DNA of 64,000 bases, taken from a bacterium (GTDB lineage Bacteria; Cyanobacteriota; Vampirovibrionia; Gastranaerophilales; Gastranaerophilaceae). The position numbers and the translations under genes are program-made. This document shows positions 1-8,643 of this stretch, piece by piece. The notes under the pieces were generated by a model. It was given only the letters and a program-made list of their open reading frames with translations, was not told the origin of the DNA and made no database searches. The stretch spans positions 62,001 through 126,000 of the forward strand of contig JAGAVG010000037.1 of assembly GCA_017942035.1 (NCBI GenBank). The letters are read 5' to 3'. Every line of letters starts with the position of its first letter. The first letter of the stretch is position 1.

Positions 1-1
1 A

Positions 2-703
2 CTTATCAAGACATTTATGCTTAATTCAATCACTGAGATTATAAGGGCCCTTGATGAATCTTTCGGAAAAGAATATTTCACGCTCAAAGATATATTTATT
101 GAAGAACGACGCAAAATTCTTCAAGTTTTACTTAAAGATAAGCTTGAAAAATTCTCTCAAACTTATCAGGATATGTATGACGGCGGAAAAGGTTCTATTT
201 ATCATTTGCAAAGTCTCGGGCTTGCAATTCCTGATGAATTCAAACTTTCAGCAGGTTATGCGCTTAGCCGCAAATTTAACAGAATAGTTTTAGATAATGA
301 TGCATATCTTGACAATGATGCAATCCAACAGGCTATGGATTTGAATTTTGAAGCTAAAAAAATCGGCATAAAATTAAATAAAAAGCCTTCAAATGATTTG
401 TTTGGTAAAAAAATTCTCCAGAATGTCAACAGACTTGTATATAGTTTTGAATATCAGCAAACTGAAATTATACTGGAACTTTTCGATGAAGTTTCTTCTT
501 TGGAATTAGAAGTTGACATCGCGGAGGCTCAGAATATTTATTTTGCTAAAATTTATCATAGAATTTCTGAAATACTTGACAGTGAGCAGATTACAAAGAA
601 AAATCAGGCAAAGAAATTCGTCAACGCGCTATTAGATATAGGTGATAAGTTAAATATTAACACTGAATTTTACAGATTAAAACTTGCGAAAATGAATGTG
701 TAA
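2..703 (+). CDS. C-terminal part of a DUF3536/GH57-associated protein (5' cut by window edge)
   Basis: The reading frame is open to the left edge of the window, so the gene starts outside it; the first internal ATG is at 17. The visible 233 or so residues are soluble and helical. The stretch with ERRKILQVLL, then YDGGKGSIYHLQSLGLAIPD and a helical tail resembles the C-terminal half of DUF3536 proteins, where this region follows a glycoside hydrolase 57-like domain. The catalytic part is not in the window, so no activity can be assigned. The gene ends in TAA at 701-703 and is followed by a repeat-rich spacer. The family assignment rests on remembered pattern similarity and is moderately sure. 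Confidence 0.6.
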   Translation, partial: LIKTFMLNSITEIIRALDESFGKEYFTLKDIFIEERRKILQVLLKDKLEKFSQTYQDMYDGGKGSIYHLQSLGLAIPDEFKLSAGYALSRKFNRIVLDNDAYLDNDAIQQAMDLNFEAKKIGIKLNKKPSNDLFGKKILQNVNRLVYSFEYQQTEIILELFDEVSSLELEVDIAEAQNIYFAKIYHRISEILDSEQITKKNQAKKFVNALLDIGDKLNINTEFYRLKLAKMNV

Positions 704-762
704 GCCGTAAAAGGCACTAAGACGCTAGGATACTAAGTAATCTGTAATGCTGAATTTATTTC

Positions 763-814
763 TCTCTCGCCATTTGTGAGAGAGGGTAAATAGTAGGGTA
801 GACTTTAGTCTACC
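763..814. repeat. Dispersed intergenic repeats (purine/pyrimidine hairpin plus GGTAGACT palindrome)
   Basis: Positions 763-786 form a CTCTCTC..GAGAGAG hairpin like those at 11853, 44974 and 47224. Positions 797-814 are the palindrome GGTAGACTTTAGTCTACC, two 8-base arms around TT, one of six copies in the window. A third motif (aagacgctaggatactaag, 719-737) matches in reverse complement a stretch near 45070-45090. Confidence 0.75.
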
Positions 815-873
815 AGTTAAATTAATTTGGAATCAACTAGCAAAAAAAAAATTTTACAAGTTTTATACCTAAC

Positions 874-2067
874 ATGTTAAATGGTGTAAGTTTATACAAT
901 ACAACTGCCAAAATTCAAGAAAACACTCTTCTTAATCGAGGAATTATTGAAGTTGGCGGTGTCAGTATACCGCAAATTCTGATGTCTAATAATAAAGACG
1001 AAGCAATTGAACGTTCCATTATGCAGGTCTTATACTTTTCAATGTCATTTTTGACGCCTTTTATTTTATTACCGTTTTTCAATAAAAGAGCTCTGAAATC
1101 TACCGGAATTGTTAAAAATTTCAATAATAGCGAAAAGCGCATCTTAGAAGTTTCAAAAAAATATTTGACTGGAACATCAGAAGAAATGGTTTCAGGCATA
1201 CGAAAAACAGCAAAAGAACTTTCAAATAAAGATAAAAATATAACCTCTGATTTTGAAAATGTTTTAAATCGTTTTAATGACAAAGATGAATTAAGACAGA
1301 AACTTATTAAAACTCATGAAAAAATTCTAAGAAATGATTACTTGACTACTACTGCAATGTGGGGGTTAACGCCATGGATTTGTACTGAAATAACTGAGAA
1401 ACGCACTCATAGAAAAGGTTTTTCTGCGGCATATAAACTTAAAAATGATGTAGTTGATGACAAAACATATCAAAAATCTAAAAGAAAAAAATTCAGTGCA
1501 ACAGTTCTCCTTTCTGTATTACAGTCAATGATTTTTCCAAAACTTATTATGAAAGGAATTAAATCAGGAAAATTAAAAAATCATGCAGGGTTATTTGATT
1601 ATACAAAAGCAATGTTTATGTCAAAAACAATTTTTGCAATGATGTGGTTATTATATGATTATCCAAACCAGTTAATTCAATCACGAGATAAAGATGAACT
1701 GAAAGATAGGACTATAAGAATCGGAGCAATGATTGCAATGTTTTTCGGTGGAGATTTTGTGTTAAATAATATTTTAGGTAAAACGAGTGATAAATTATTT
1801 AAAACCAAAATCATGAATGGTTCTTCTTTAAAATCGTTTAAAGATATCGAAAAACTTGAAGGAAATACATTAAAAAAATCAAAAAGTGCGGGAATGATGG
1901 TATATTGGACTTCATTATTAGCTAACTGTCTAATTCTTGGTTTTGGACTGCCGGCTATCTTAAATCGAATGTTAAGAAAAAATATTCAAAAAGAAAACAA
2001 CCTTAAACAAAAACAACCTCATATTGACACTCCAAACGCATTTAAAGATTTTAAAATAAAAACATAA
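874..2067 (+). CDS. Lineage-specific multi-helix membrane protein
   Basis: Not recognised as a named family. The 397-residue product has several hydrophobic segments: roughly residues 48-68, 160-172, 205-222, 252-268, 290-305 and 345-370. They are separated by Lys-rich stretches, so it is a polytopic membrane protein with charged loops. The region around residues 30-75, including SNNKDEAIERS and LPFFNK, loosely resembles the corresponding region of the protein at 7075-8439, and both may belong to one family. No clear Shine-Dalgarno precedes the ATG; the upstream bases read tttatacctaac. A bidirectional hairpin terminator lies between this gene and gap. Confidence 0.7.
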   Translation: MLNGVSLYNTTAKIQENTLLNRGIIEVGGVSIPQILMSNNKDEAIERSIMQVLYFSMSFLTPFILLPFFNKRALKSTGIVKNFNNSEKRILEVSKKYLTGTSEEMVSGIRKTAKELSNKDKNITSDFENVLNRFNDKDELRQKLIKTHEKILRNDYLTTTAMWGLTPWICTEITEKRTHRKGFSAAYKLKNDVVDDKTYQKSKRKKFSATVLLSVLQSMIFPKLIMKGIKSGKLKNHAGLFDYTKAMFMSKTIFAMMWLLYDYPNQLIQSRDKDELKDRTIRIGAMIAMFFGGDFVLNNILGKTSDKLFKTKIMNGSSLKSFKDIEKLEGNTLKKSKSAGMMVYWTSLLANCLILGFGLPAILNRMLRKNIQKENNLKQKQPHIDTPNAFKDFKIKT

Positions 2068-2080
2068 ATAGCTAAAATAT

Positions 2081-2114
2081 AAAAAAGAGCCTGAAATTAA
2101 TCAGACTCTTTTTA
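2081..2114. terminator. Bidirectional Rho-independent terminator
   Basis: AAAGAGCCTGA..TCAGACTCTTT hairpin flanked by A-rich and T-rich tails. It sits between the convergent membrane-protein gene and gap and can serve both strands. Confidence 0.75.
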
Positions 2115-2135
2115 AATGATTTATATTTCTAAAGA

Positions 2136-3236
<1,101 letters not shown>

Positions 3237-3270
3237 TTAAGAAAAAATTAATTATATAATAGCCCTAAAA

Positions 3271-3668
3271 AAAAAAGAGCCGTTTGAGGCTCTAGGAATT
3301 AAGAATAGCTGGAAGTATGAAAAAGATTTAGATTATGTCTAAATTAAAGTAAATAAACATATAAAAATCTATTACCCACTTGTCTATAATTTATATAGGA
3401 ATTTTACAAAAAATCTCATCTTAAATGAACTGTAAAATCCTTAAAAAAAGGGCTGAAATATGATTTTAACTTCTGCCTGATATTTTGTATTCTTTTGTCA
3501 AAGGTTTTAACCGCTAATAATTGAAGAGATATCAATTTAGTACAATAAAATCCACCGGTTGGGTGATGGATTTTTGTTCTTATATCTATTTTAATCTAAA
3601 CATAATCTAAATCTTTTTCATACTTCCAGCTATTCTTAATTCCTAGAGCCCAAGCGGCTCTTTTTTTT
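3271..3668. repeat. Long inverted repeat (about 80-bp arms, 261-bp centre) with outward-facing terminators
   Basis: Positions 3290-3338 and 3600-3648 are perfect reverse complements over 49 bases. Similarity extends on both sides to arms of about 80 bases. The outer end of each arm carries a GAGCC..GGCTC hairpin followed by a run of eight or more T when read outward: leftward at about 3271-3293 and rightward at 3645-3668. The unit separates divergent gap and a methyltransferase gene. Confidence 0.9.
3397..3577 (+). ncRNA. Candidate small structured RNA inside the inverted repeat
   Basis: A TATAAT box at 3385-3390 is followed by AGGAATTTTAC (3397-3407), which can pair with GTAAAATCCT (3432-3441). 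About 140 bases later an AAAATCCA..TGGATTTT hairpin with a T tail (3547-3576) looks like a terminator. No open reading frame with a ribosome-binding site is visible. The size of about 180 nt is in the range of 6S RNA, but I cannot assign a family. Confidence 0.35.
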
Positions 3669-3677
3669 ATAGTAAAA

Positions 3678-3712
3678 TTTCTATTATTTATTATTCATGG
3701 TATAATTATCTC
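3678..3712 (+). promoter_or_regulatory. Extended -10 promoter, leaderless start
   Basis: TGGTATAAT with TATAAT at 3701-3706 ends exactly 6 nt before the ATG at 3713. The -35 region is weak, but the TGn extension is present. No Shine-Dalgarno fits in between. Confidence 0.65.
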
Positions 3713-4417
3713 ATGTTAGAAATTCAAGATAATGACTATAAAGGCACAGAAATTCTTAAATTGATGCGTTATGCAAAAAATTATAACAATTCTGTTATTG
3801 GCCTTGCACTATTAAATTTAGACATTAAATCCGGAAATATTATAGATTTTGGCGCAGGTATAGGAACTTTTTCAAGCATATTAAAGTCTGCGGGTTTTGA
3901 AGTGACCTGTGTTGAAATAGATCCCAAACAGGTAAAAATGCTTGAAGATAATGGATTTAAAACTTTCAATGATATAAATCTAATTGAAGATAATTCTATA
4001 GAAAATATTGTCTCTTTTAATGTATTTGAACATATTAAGAATGATGTACAGACATTGAAAATTATCCATAAAAAATTAGCGAATGATGGTAAACTGTTTA
4101 TTTTTGTCCCTGCGTCTCAAGAATTATATTCAAATTTTGATAAAAAACTTGGACATTACAGAAGATATGAAATGGAAGGATTGCAAAATCTTTTAAAGAC
4201 TTGCGGATATGAAATCTTGTCGGCGCAATATTTTGATTCTGTCGGATATATTCTTGCGAAAATCTATAAGTTTTTAAATATTAGCGGAGGAATAAATCTC
4301 GTCCAAATACAAATTTTCGATAAATTTATATTCAATATTTCAAAGCTTTTGGATAGAATTTTTCGGAAACATTTCGGGAAAAACATTGCCGTTACTGTTA
4401 GAAAAATTTCGTCTTAA
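3713..4417 (+). CDS. Class I SAM-dependent methyltransferase
   Basis: Soluble 234-residue enzyme of the Methyltransf_11/23 type. The SAM-binding motif I DFGAGIGTFSSIL lies at residues 45-57 and the acidic end of beta-2 (VTCVEID) about 20 residues later. SFNVFEHI is the motif IV region, and the LGHYRRYEMEGLQNLL segment is common in methyltransferases acting on quinones, lipids or sugars. The C-terminal 50 residues are hydrophobic and basic and may contact the membrane. Its stop lies 6 bases from that of the convergent membrane protein at 4424-6598, so the two 3' ends nearly touch. The promoter geometry indicates a leaderless message. The substrate is unknown; a role in surface glycan or lipid modification is only suggested by its neighbour. 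Confidence 0.85.
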   Translation: MLEIQDNDYKGTEILKLMRYAKNYNNSVIGLALLNLDIKSGNIIDFGAGIGTFSSILKSAGFEVTCVEIDPKQVKMLEDNGFKTFNDINLIEDNSIENIVSFNVFEHIKNDVQTLKIIHKKLANDGKLFIFVPASQELYSNFDKKLGHYRRYEMEGLQNLLKTCGYEILSAQYFDSVGYILAKIYKFLNISGGINLVQIQIFDKFIFNISKLLDRIFRKHFGKNIAVTVRKISS

Positions 4418-4423
4418 AGCGAT

Positions 4424-6598
4424 TTATTTTTTTGTATAAATTAACCAGGCACCGTTTCCTTCTGGCATTGTTGTTAGGCCGTCAAGCAGAACATTTACCT
4501 GTTTGCTGAATTTAAAGCCGTATTTTTCAAGCAAATCTTTTGACAGACGGCATCTTACATAAACAGGCTTTGCATCATAAGGATTATTAGAAAAATTTAT
4601 TCCGCAGTACAAGCAGCCATTGTCATACGGAGGTATTTTATCCTTATTTTCTAATGTCAGAAGAAATAACGGAGTTTTGCCATTTTCAAATTTATCCAAA
4701 ACATTTGAATATTGCGTTCCATTTTTTATAATTATTACATCATAAACTGAAAAATTAATATCCGAAAAGTTTTCCAGAAGTCTAAAATCTATTTGATAGC
4801 CTTGTAATTTCAGCATGCTAAATGCCAAAAGATTTTCTTCCCCATTAGGAAAATACAAAATTTTGTCCTGTTTGCTAAAATTATTTAAAGTAATATCTCT
4901 CAACTGGCAGTCATTTTCAATAATATTTGATTTTAACATCGGATTTTGCATAAATCTTGAACAGTATGAAACTTCTCTTATACTTGAAATACTGTGGCCG
5001 TATTTTATATAATTAATAACCCTCAAAATCGGTCGTGACCATAAATGTGCTGACACAAAAATTAAATAATATACGGCGAAAAATGACACGATAAATTTAT
5101 AAATATTGTTTTTCTTTGAATATGTGTATACTAAAATTGGTGCTGACATAACGGTAAATGACATGATAAACCTTATACTGTATGGCATAAAGACCAGTAG
5201 TATTGAAATCGAGATAAATGTCATAAGATACATAAATCCAAACATAAAAAGAAATTTAGTTTTATTGTCTTTTCTCAATAATGGTGCAAAAATTGAGATT
5301 ATCCATGCAGGAATTAGAGCTAAAATTCCACACACGCCAAGCCCCATAAGCGGCTCTAATAATGATTGATTAATACCCTCATCACGGTCAAAAAAGACAT
5401 TTTCAATATCCGGCAAATTTAAGAATGTAATAATGCCGTCCCTAAATGCAATAATTTTTTCTCCAAAGTATTCCGCCCATCTGAATCCTGTGAAATCAAT
5501 TAGTAAAAAAGTATGTTTTATTAAATTTGCAAAAAAATTGCCGATTCCGATTTTAATTTTAGTGTGTGTAATAAGCACACTATTGCCTCTTATATCGCCA
5601 AAGTCAATAAAGTTTAAAATGTAATTATAGGAAGAGAACACAATAAAATTCAAAATTCCATAACCTAAAAATATTAAAAACGGCTTATAAAAATCTTTTC
5701 GCCTATAATATATTGAAAGATAAAGCATAAATATTCCGACAGCAGGAATAGCAACTATAGAAGGTGTTTTCGTTCCGATTGCAATGGCATAAGAAAGCGC
5801 GGACATAAATAACGGGATTTTTCTGATTTTTTCTTCTTTTATTGAATACCAATACATTAAAATACTGGAAGAAATTAGTCCTGCAATAATCATATCGGTT
5901 TCTGAACCCGACATTTGGACAATAACAGCAGGGAAAGCGGCAAGAATAAAAATAGTCCATAAACGAGGTCTTGTCGAAATTTTTAGATAATCAAAAAATT
6001 TCCAGATACAAATTATGCTTAAAACATAACCAAAAAATTCGAAAAATCCCAACCCGATAATTTTTCGTACAAAAATTATCAGCCAGGAATACAAAATTTC
6101 AGAGTTTATCGGCATACATAATGCTCTGTAATCTCCTATATCGAAATGATTGAGATTATGATTACTAATCCAAAAAACACTTCTTAATATGTGATAAATT
6201 GAGCCGTCCGGATTCACGGCGGGCAAAATAACAGTCATTGAAAGTGTTACAAAAATCAAAAACAGATATGCACAGCCTAAAACCATTAAATATTTATCTT
6301 TACAGACTGCCAGATAAATTTTCTTAATAACCGGCCGGCAATTCACAGACCAAATTGGAGAACTATTTTTACGCCAGATTATGAAGGAAATAATAAAGGT
6401 GATTAAATTCAACAATAAAACTCCGCCTCTTGATATTGCAGAAAACAGCGACAAAATTTCAAACGTTAATACAATATTTGCAAAACTTATTATAAACATA
6501 TAAATAAGTCCGAATATATTTTTTTCTCTATTTAAACATCCTGCAATCATATATGAAGACAATACAATTGCCAGCATTGAAATCAAAAATAACAACAT
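4424..6598 (-). CDS. Large polytopic membrane protein, GT-C glycosyltransferase-like
   Basis: A 724-residue protein with about 12-14 predicted transmembrane helices in the first 530 residues and a soluble C-terminal domain of about 190 residues. The segment NPDGSIYHILRSVFWISNHN near residues 130-150, with an acidic residue in the first external loop, is typical of GT-C fold transferases that use polyprenyl-phosphate sugars. The later loop PINSEILYSW and the motif SGSETDMIIAG also fit this group. The start ATG is preceded by GGGGATATGAGATT. Substrate and acceptor cannot be read from sequence. A second, unrelated-looking GT-C-type protein is at 33715-35223. Confidence 0.65.
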   Translation of the reverse strand: MLLFLISMLAIVLSSYMIAGCLNREKNIFGLIYMFIISFANIVLTFEILSLFSAISRGGVLLLNLITFIISFIIWRKNSSPIWSVNCRPVIKKIYLAVCKDKYLMVLGCAYLFLIFVTLSMTVILPAVNPDGSIYHILRSVFWISNHNLNHFDIGDYRALCMPINSEILYSWLIIFVRKIIGLGFFEFFGYVLSIICIWKFFDYLKISTRPRLWTIFILAAFPAVIVQMSGSETDMIIAGLISSSILMYWYSIKEEKIRKIPLFMSALSYAIAIGTKTPSIVAIPAVGIFMLYLSIYYRRKDFYKPFLIFLGYGILNFIVFSSYNYILNFIDFGDIRGNSVLITHTKIKIGIGNFFANLIKHTFLLIDFTGFRWAEYFGEKIIAFRDGIITFLNLPDIENVFFDRDEGINQSLLEPLMGLGVCGILALIPAWIISIFAPLLRKDNKTKFLFMFGFMYLMTFISISILLVFMPYSIRFIMSFTVMSAPILVYTYSKKNNIYKFIVSFFAVYYLIFVSAHLWSRPILRVINYIKYGHSISSIREVSYCSRFMQNPMLKSNIIENDCQLRDITLNNFSKQDKILYFPNGEENLLAFSMLKLQGYQIDFRLLENFSDINFSVYDVIIIKNGTQYSNVLDKFENGKTPLFLLTLENKDKIPPYDNGCLYCGINFSNNPYDAKPVYVRCRLSKDLLEKYGFKFSKQVNVLLDGLTTMPEGNGAWLIYTKK

Positions 6599-6660
6599 AA
6601 TCTCATATCCCCGTTTATAAATTATACATTAATAATACCAAATAAAAAATAATTGTATAC

Positions 6661-6688
6661 TTTACAATAAAAATATTTTATATATAAT
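6661..6688 (+). promoter_or_regulatory. Sigma-70-type promoter of the 6.7-kb leader
   Basis: TTTACA (6661-6666), 16-bp spacer, TATAAT (6683-6688). Predicted transcription start is at about 6695. Confidence 0.75.
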
Positions 6689-6694
6689 AAAAAT

Positions 6695-6757
6695 ATGAAC
6701 AGATTAATTGAATTGCGACGTAGATACAGATTGTTTAAAGGCTTGTTGAAAAAATAA
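6695..6757 (+). CDS. Candidate leader peptide (20 residues, Arg-rich)
   Basis: ATG at 6695 lies 6 nt after a TATAAT box, so the message would be leaderless. The peptide MNRLIELRRRYRLFKGLLKK is strongly basic, with four Arg in a five-residue run (RRRYR, 6713-6730 region). Its 3' half overlaps segment A of a possible antiterminator (6734-6752). The length, position and overlap fit a leader peptide of an attenuator. Translation is unproven and the reading frame could be accidental. Confidence 0.35.
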   Translation: MNRLIELRRRYRLFKGLLKK

Positions 6758-6827
6758 GACTTTCTGTTTATTTGCGGAAAAAAGATTTTAACAAGACCTT
6801 TAAAAAATTTAAAGGTCTTGTTTTTTG
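6734..6827 (+). promoter_or_regulatory. Attenuator-like element: alternative antiterminator and terminator
   Basis: Segment A (6734-6752, TTTAAAGGCTTGTTGAAAA) and segment C (6808-6826) are near direct repeats. Segment B (6786-6804) is complementary to both. B with C gives a 15-bp hairpin followed by TTTTTT, a strong terminator. B with A gives an alternative helix of about 17 pairs with two bulges. This is the classic layout of transcription attenuation. Confidence 0.6.
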
Positions 6828-6907
6828 TAAAAAAATCTTAAAAATTCTTGAAATTCAGGCAATTTAAAATCTTGATAGAACTTAATAGAAAGGTGAAGGT
6901 AGAAATA

Positions 6908-7061
6908 ATGTTAATACAGAATATACGACGACGCTCAACCATAAAAGCGAATGCCCCAATCGTAAAATTAATGAACTTAGTATGGGGTCTGTAATACTCT
7001 ATGGTTGAGAGTTTTAATGTTTGTGTTAATAAGTTCGCGCAAAACATAAAACTCCGGAAAG
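6908..7061 (+). promoter_or_regulatory. Highly structured 5' leader of the 7075 gene
   Basis: CTCAACCATA (6934-6943) pairs perfectly with TATGGTTGAG (7000-7009), with an inner CCCCA/TGGGG helix (6954-6958 with 6983-6987). A second hairpin pairs 7009-7022 with 7042-7054 over 13 bases with one bulge and ends next to GGAAAG, the only ribosome-binding-site-like sequence before ATG 7075. A 28-codon frame with three consecutive Arg codons (6908-6994) runs through the first hairpin. No known riboswitch class was recognised. Confidence 0.5.
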
Positions 7062-7074
7062 ATAAAGAAAACAA

Positions 7075-8439
7075 ATGTTACCCGCAATTTTGCCAAGTGC
7101 AAGTAAAATATATTCAACATTAGGAAATAACAACTCGCTGGTTCCGCTGGCTATAAAAGATGTAGCCAATAGTATCGGACTTACAACCGGCTCTTATATT
7201 GTAGGCGACCAAACAGAAGGGAAAGATAGATTTATAGATGAATTTGGTACGCAGGCAATCTGGCTTTTCGGTATTCCGGCTTATAAAAAACTTTTGGATT
7301 TAACGATTTTCAAACCGCTGGGATTTGATTCCGAAATTGACGTTAGAAACCTCAAAAACAAAGATATTTTTGAAAAAGCTAAACAATATGCACCTTCTGA
7401 CAAGATAAAAGCCTCACTTGAAAAAGCAGGTTCAAAACAAAAACTCTTTAAAGGTCTTACTCTTGCGAAGTTTGGAGTTTCAACTCTGATGACAATCTTC
7501 ACATACTGGGGGCTTACAAAATACAGACATAAAACTACCGAAGAAAATATAAAAAAAGAATTGAGAGCAAAAGCTGCCGCTAAAAAGCAGAAAAATGCGG
7601 ATACCACCTTCACCCCGCAAACTGCTCCGCAAAATATTAAGGCTTTCAGTGATGTCCACAAAAAATCACAAAAAAACAATTCAGCCCTTAATTTTACCGG
7701 AAGAATTGAAGATTTCATGTTCTCACCGGTTAAAAATCTTATGATTGTTGACGGAGCAATCACAACCGAAAGACTTGCCGAATCAAGAAACAAGCAGGAT
7801 TTCATAGGTTATGCAATCAAGGAAGGAAGTTTCTGGGCGTTTATGTATTTTGCCGGTCAAAAAATTCAAGAACACTTTGAGAAAAAATCAGAACAGAAAT
7901 ATAACAGATCAATAGACCTTGATGCTAGAGTAATCGAAAGCGAAGAATTGAAAAAAGCATTTAAAGACAAAACTTTGAAAAACAGCCTGAAAGCTTTCGA
8001 AAACGCAAAAACAGATGCGGAAATTTACGAATTTATAATGAAAAATCCTGACAATTTTGTTGTTCAGATGGCTAAAAAGTCTGATATAATAACAACTTTC
8101 AAAAAAGGCGAACTCAAAGGTAAAGTTGATACAAGAAAATATATTGATATAAATGAAGTTAAAGGAATAAAAGAGAAACTTGAAAAATTACACAATCAAT
8201 ATACAAATTCAAAACTTCACAACAGCAAAACAGAAAATGAAGCCCTGGAAACTTTCCTTGCTCAGGTCAAAAAACTCAAACGGATATCAGTAATTAAAAA
8301 TATCGGAGCTTGTATCGGAGCTCTCGGTGTTGCCGCTCCGGCCCTTATGGTTGCAATGAGATACATAGGAAAAGACAACAAAGATTTTCAGGTAAAAAAA
8401 GATATCGAAAAGAAACTTGCCTTTGAATCTGCTGAATAA
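7075..8439 (+). CDS. Lineage-specific membrane protein with internal duplication
   Basis: Not a recognised family. The 454-residue protein has hydrophobic segments near residues 57-75 (TQAIWLFGIPAYKKLLDL), 128-145, 248-262 and 410-430, with long Lys-rich soluble parts between them. Two regions look like copies of one unit: residues 20-110 (GSYIVGDQTEGKDRFIDEFG..) and 205-290 (VDGAITTERLAESRNKQDFIG..). Each has a charged stretch, an aromatic membrane segment and then an acidic helix. The internal motif ALNFTG resembles the F-x-G tags seen in proteins at 54-57 kb. The start is preceded by a long structured leader. It is followed by tandem 50-bp repeats. Confidence 0.7.
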   Translation: MLPAILPSASKIYSTLGNNNSLVPLAIKDVANSIGLTTGSYIVGDQTEGKDRFIDEFGTQAIWLFGIPAYKKLLDLTIFKPLGFDSEIDVRNLKNKDIFEKAKQYAPSDKIKASLEKAGSKQKLFKGLTLAKFGVSTLMTIFTYWGLTKYRHKTTEENIKKELRAKAAAKKQKNADTTFTPQTAPQNIKAFSDVHKKSQKNNSALNFTGRIEDFMFSPVKNLMIVDGAITTERLAESRNKQDFIGYAIKEGSFWAFMYFAGQKIQEHFEKKSEQKYNRSIDLDARVIESEELKKAFKDKTLKNSLKAFENAKTDAEIYEFIMKNPDNFVVQMAKKSDIITTFKKGELKGKVDTRKYIDINEVKGIKEKLEKLHNQYTNSKLHNSKTENEALETFLAQVKKLKRISVIKNIGACIGALGVAAPALMVAMRYIGKDNKDFQVKKDIEKKLAFESAE

Positions 8440-8449
8440 TAAAATAATT

Positions 8450-8548
8450 GTAGGGTAGACTTTAGTCTACCAGCTTAATTGAAAAACATTGTTAAGCTTG
8501 TAGGGTAGACTTCAGTCTACCAGCTTAACTGAAAAACATTGTTAAGTT
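8450..8548. repeat. Tandem duplication of a 50-bp unit carrying the GGTAGACT palindrome
   Basis: Two adjacent copies (8450-8499 and 8500-8548) differ at only a few bases. Each begins tgtagggtagact and contains the palindrome (8454-8471 and 8504-8521) followed by cagctta..tgaaaaacattgttaag. Confidence 0.9.
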
Positions 8549-8643
8549 TTATTAATATTTCCTTTCAAAAAATTAAAGTTTTGACTAAATAAAGCCGTTT
8601 AGAGAAATATAAGTACAAGAAAGGAAAGGGACTTAGCAGAACA

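Noticed and set aside
6838-7074. Minus-strand frame of 78 codons in the 7075 leader
   Set aside because: It arises from the hairpin-rich leader, has no initiation signals and its sequence shows no protein-like conservation pattern.
8450-8548. CRISPR array
   Set aside because: Only two adjacent similar units with no distinct spacers and no cas genes; a tandem duplication explains it.
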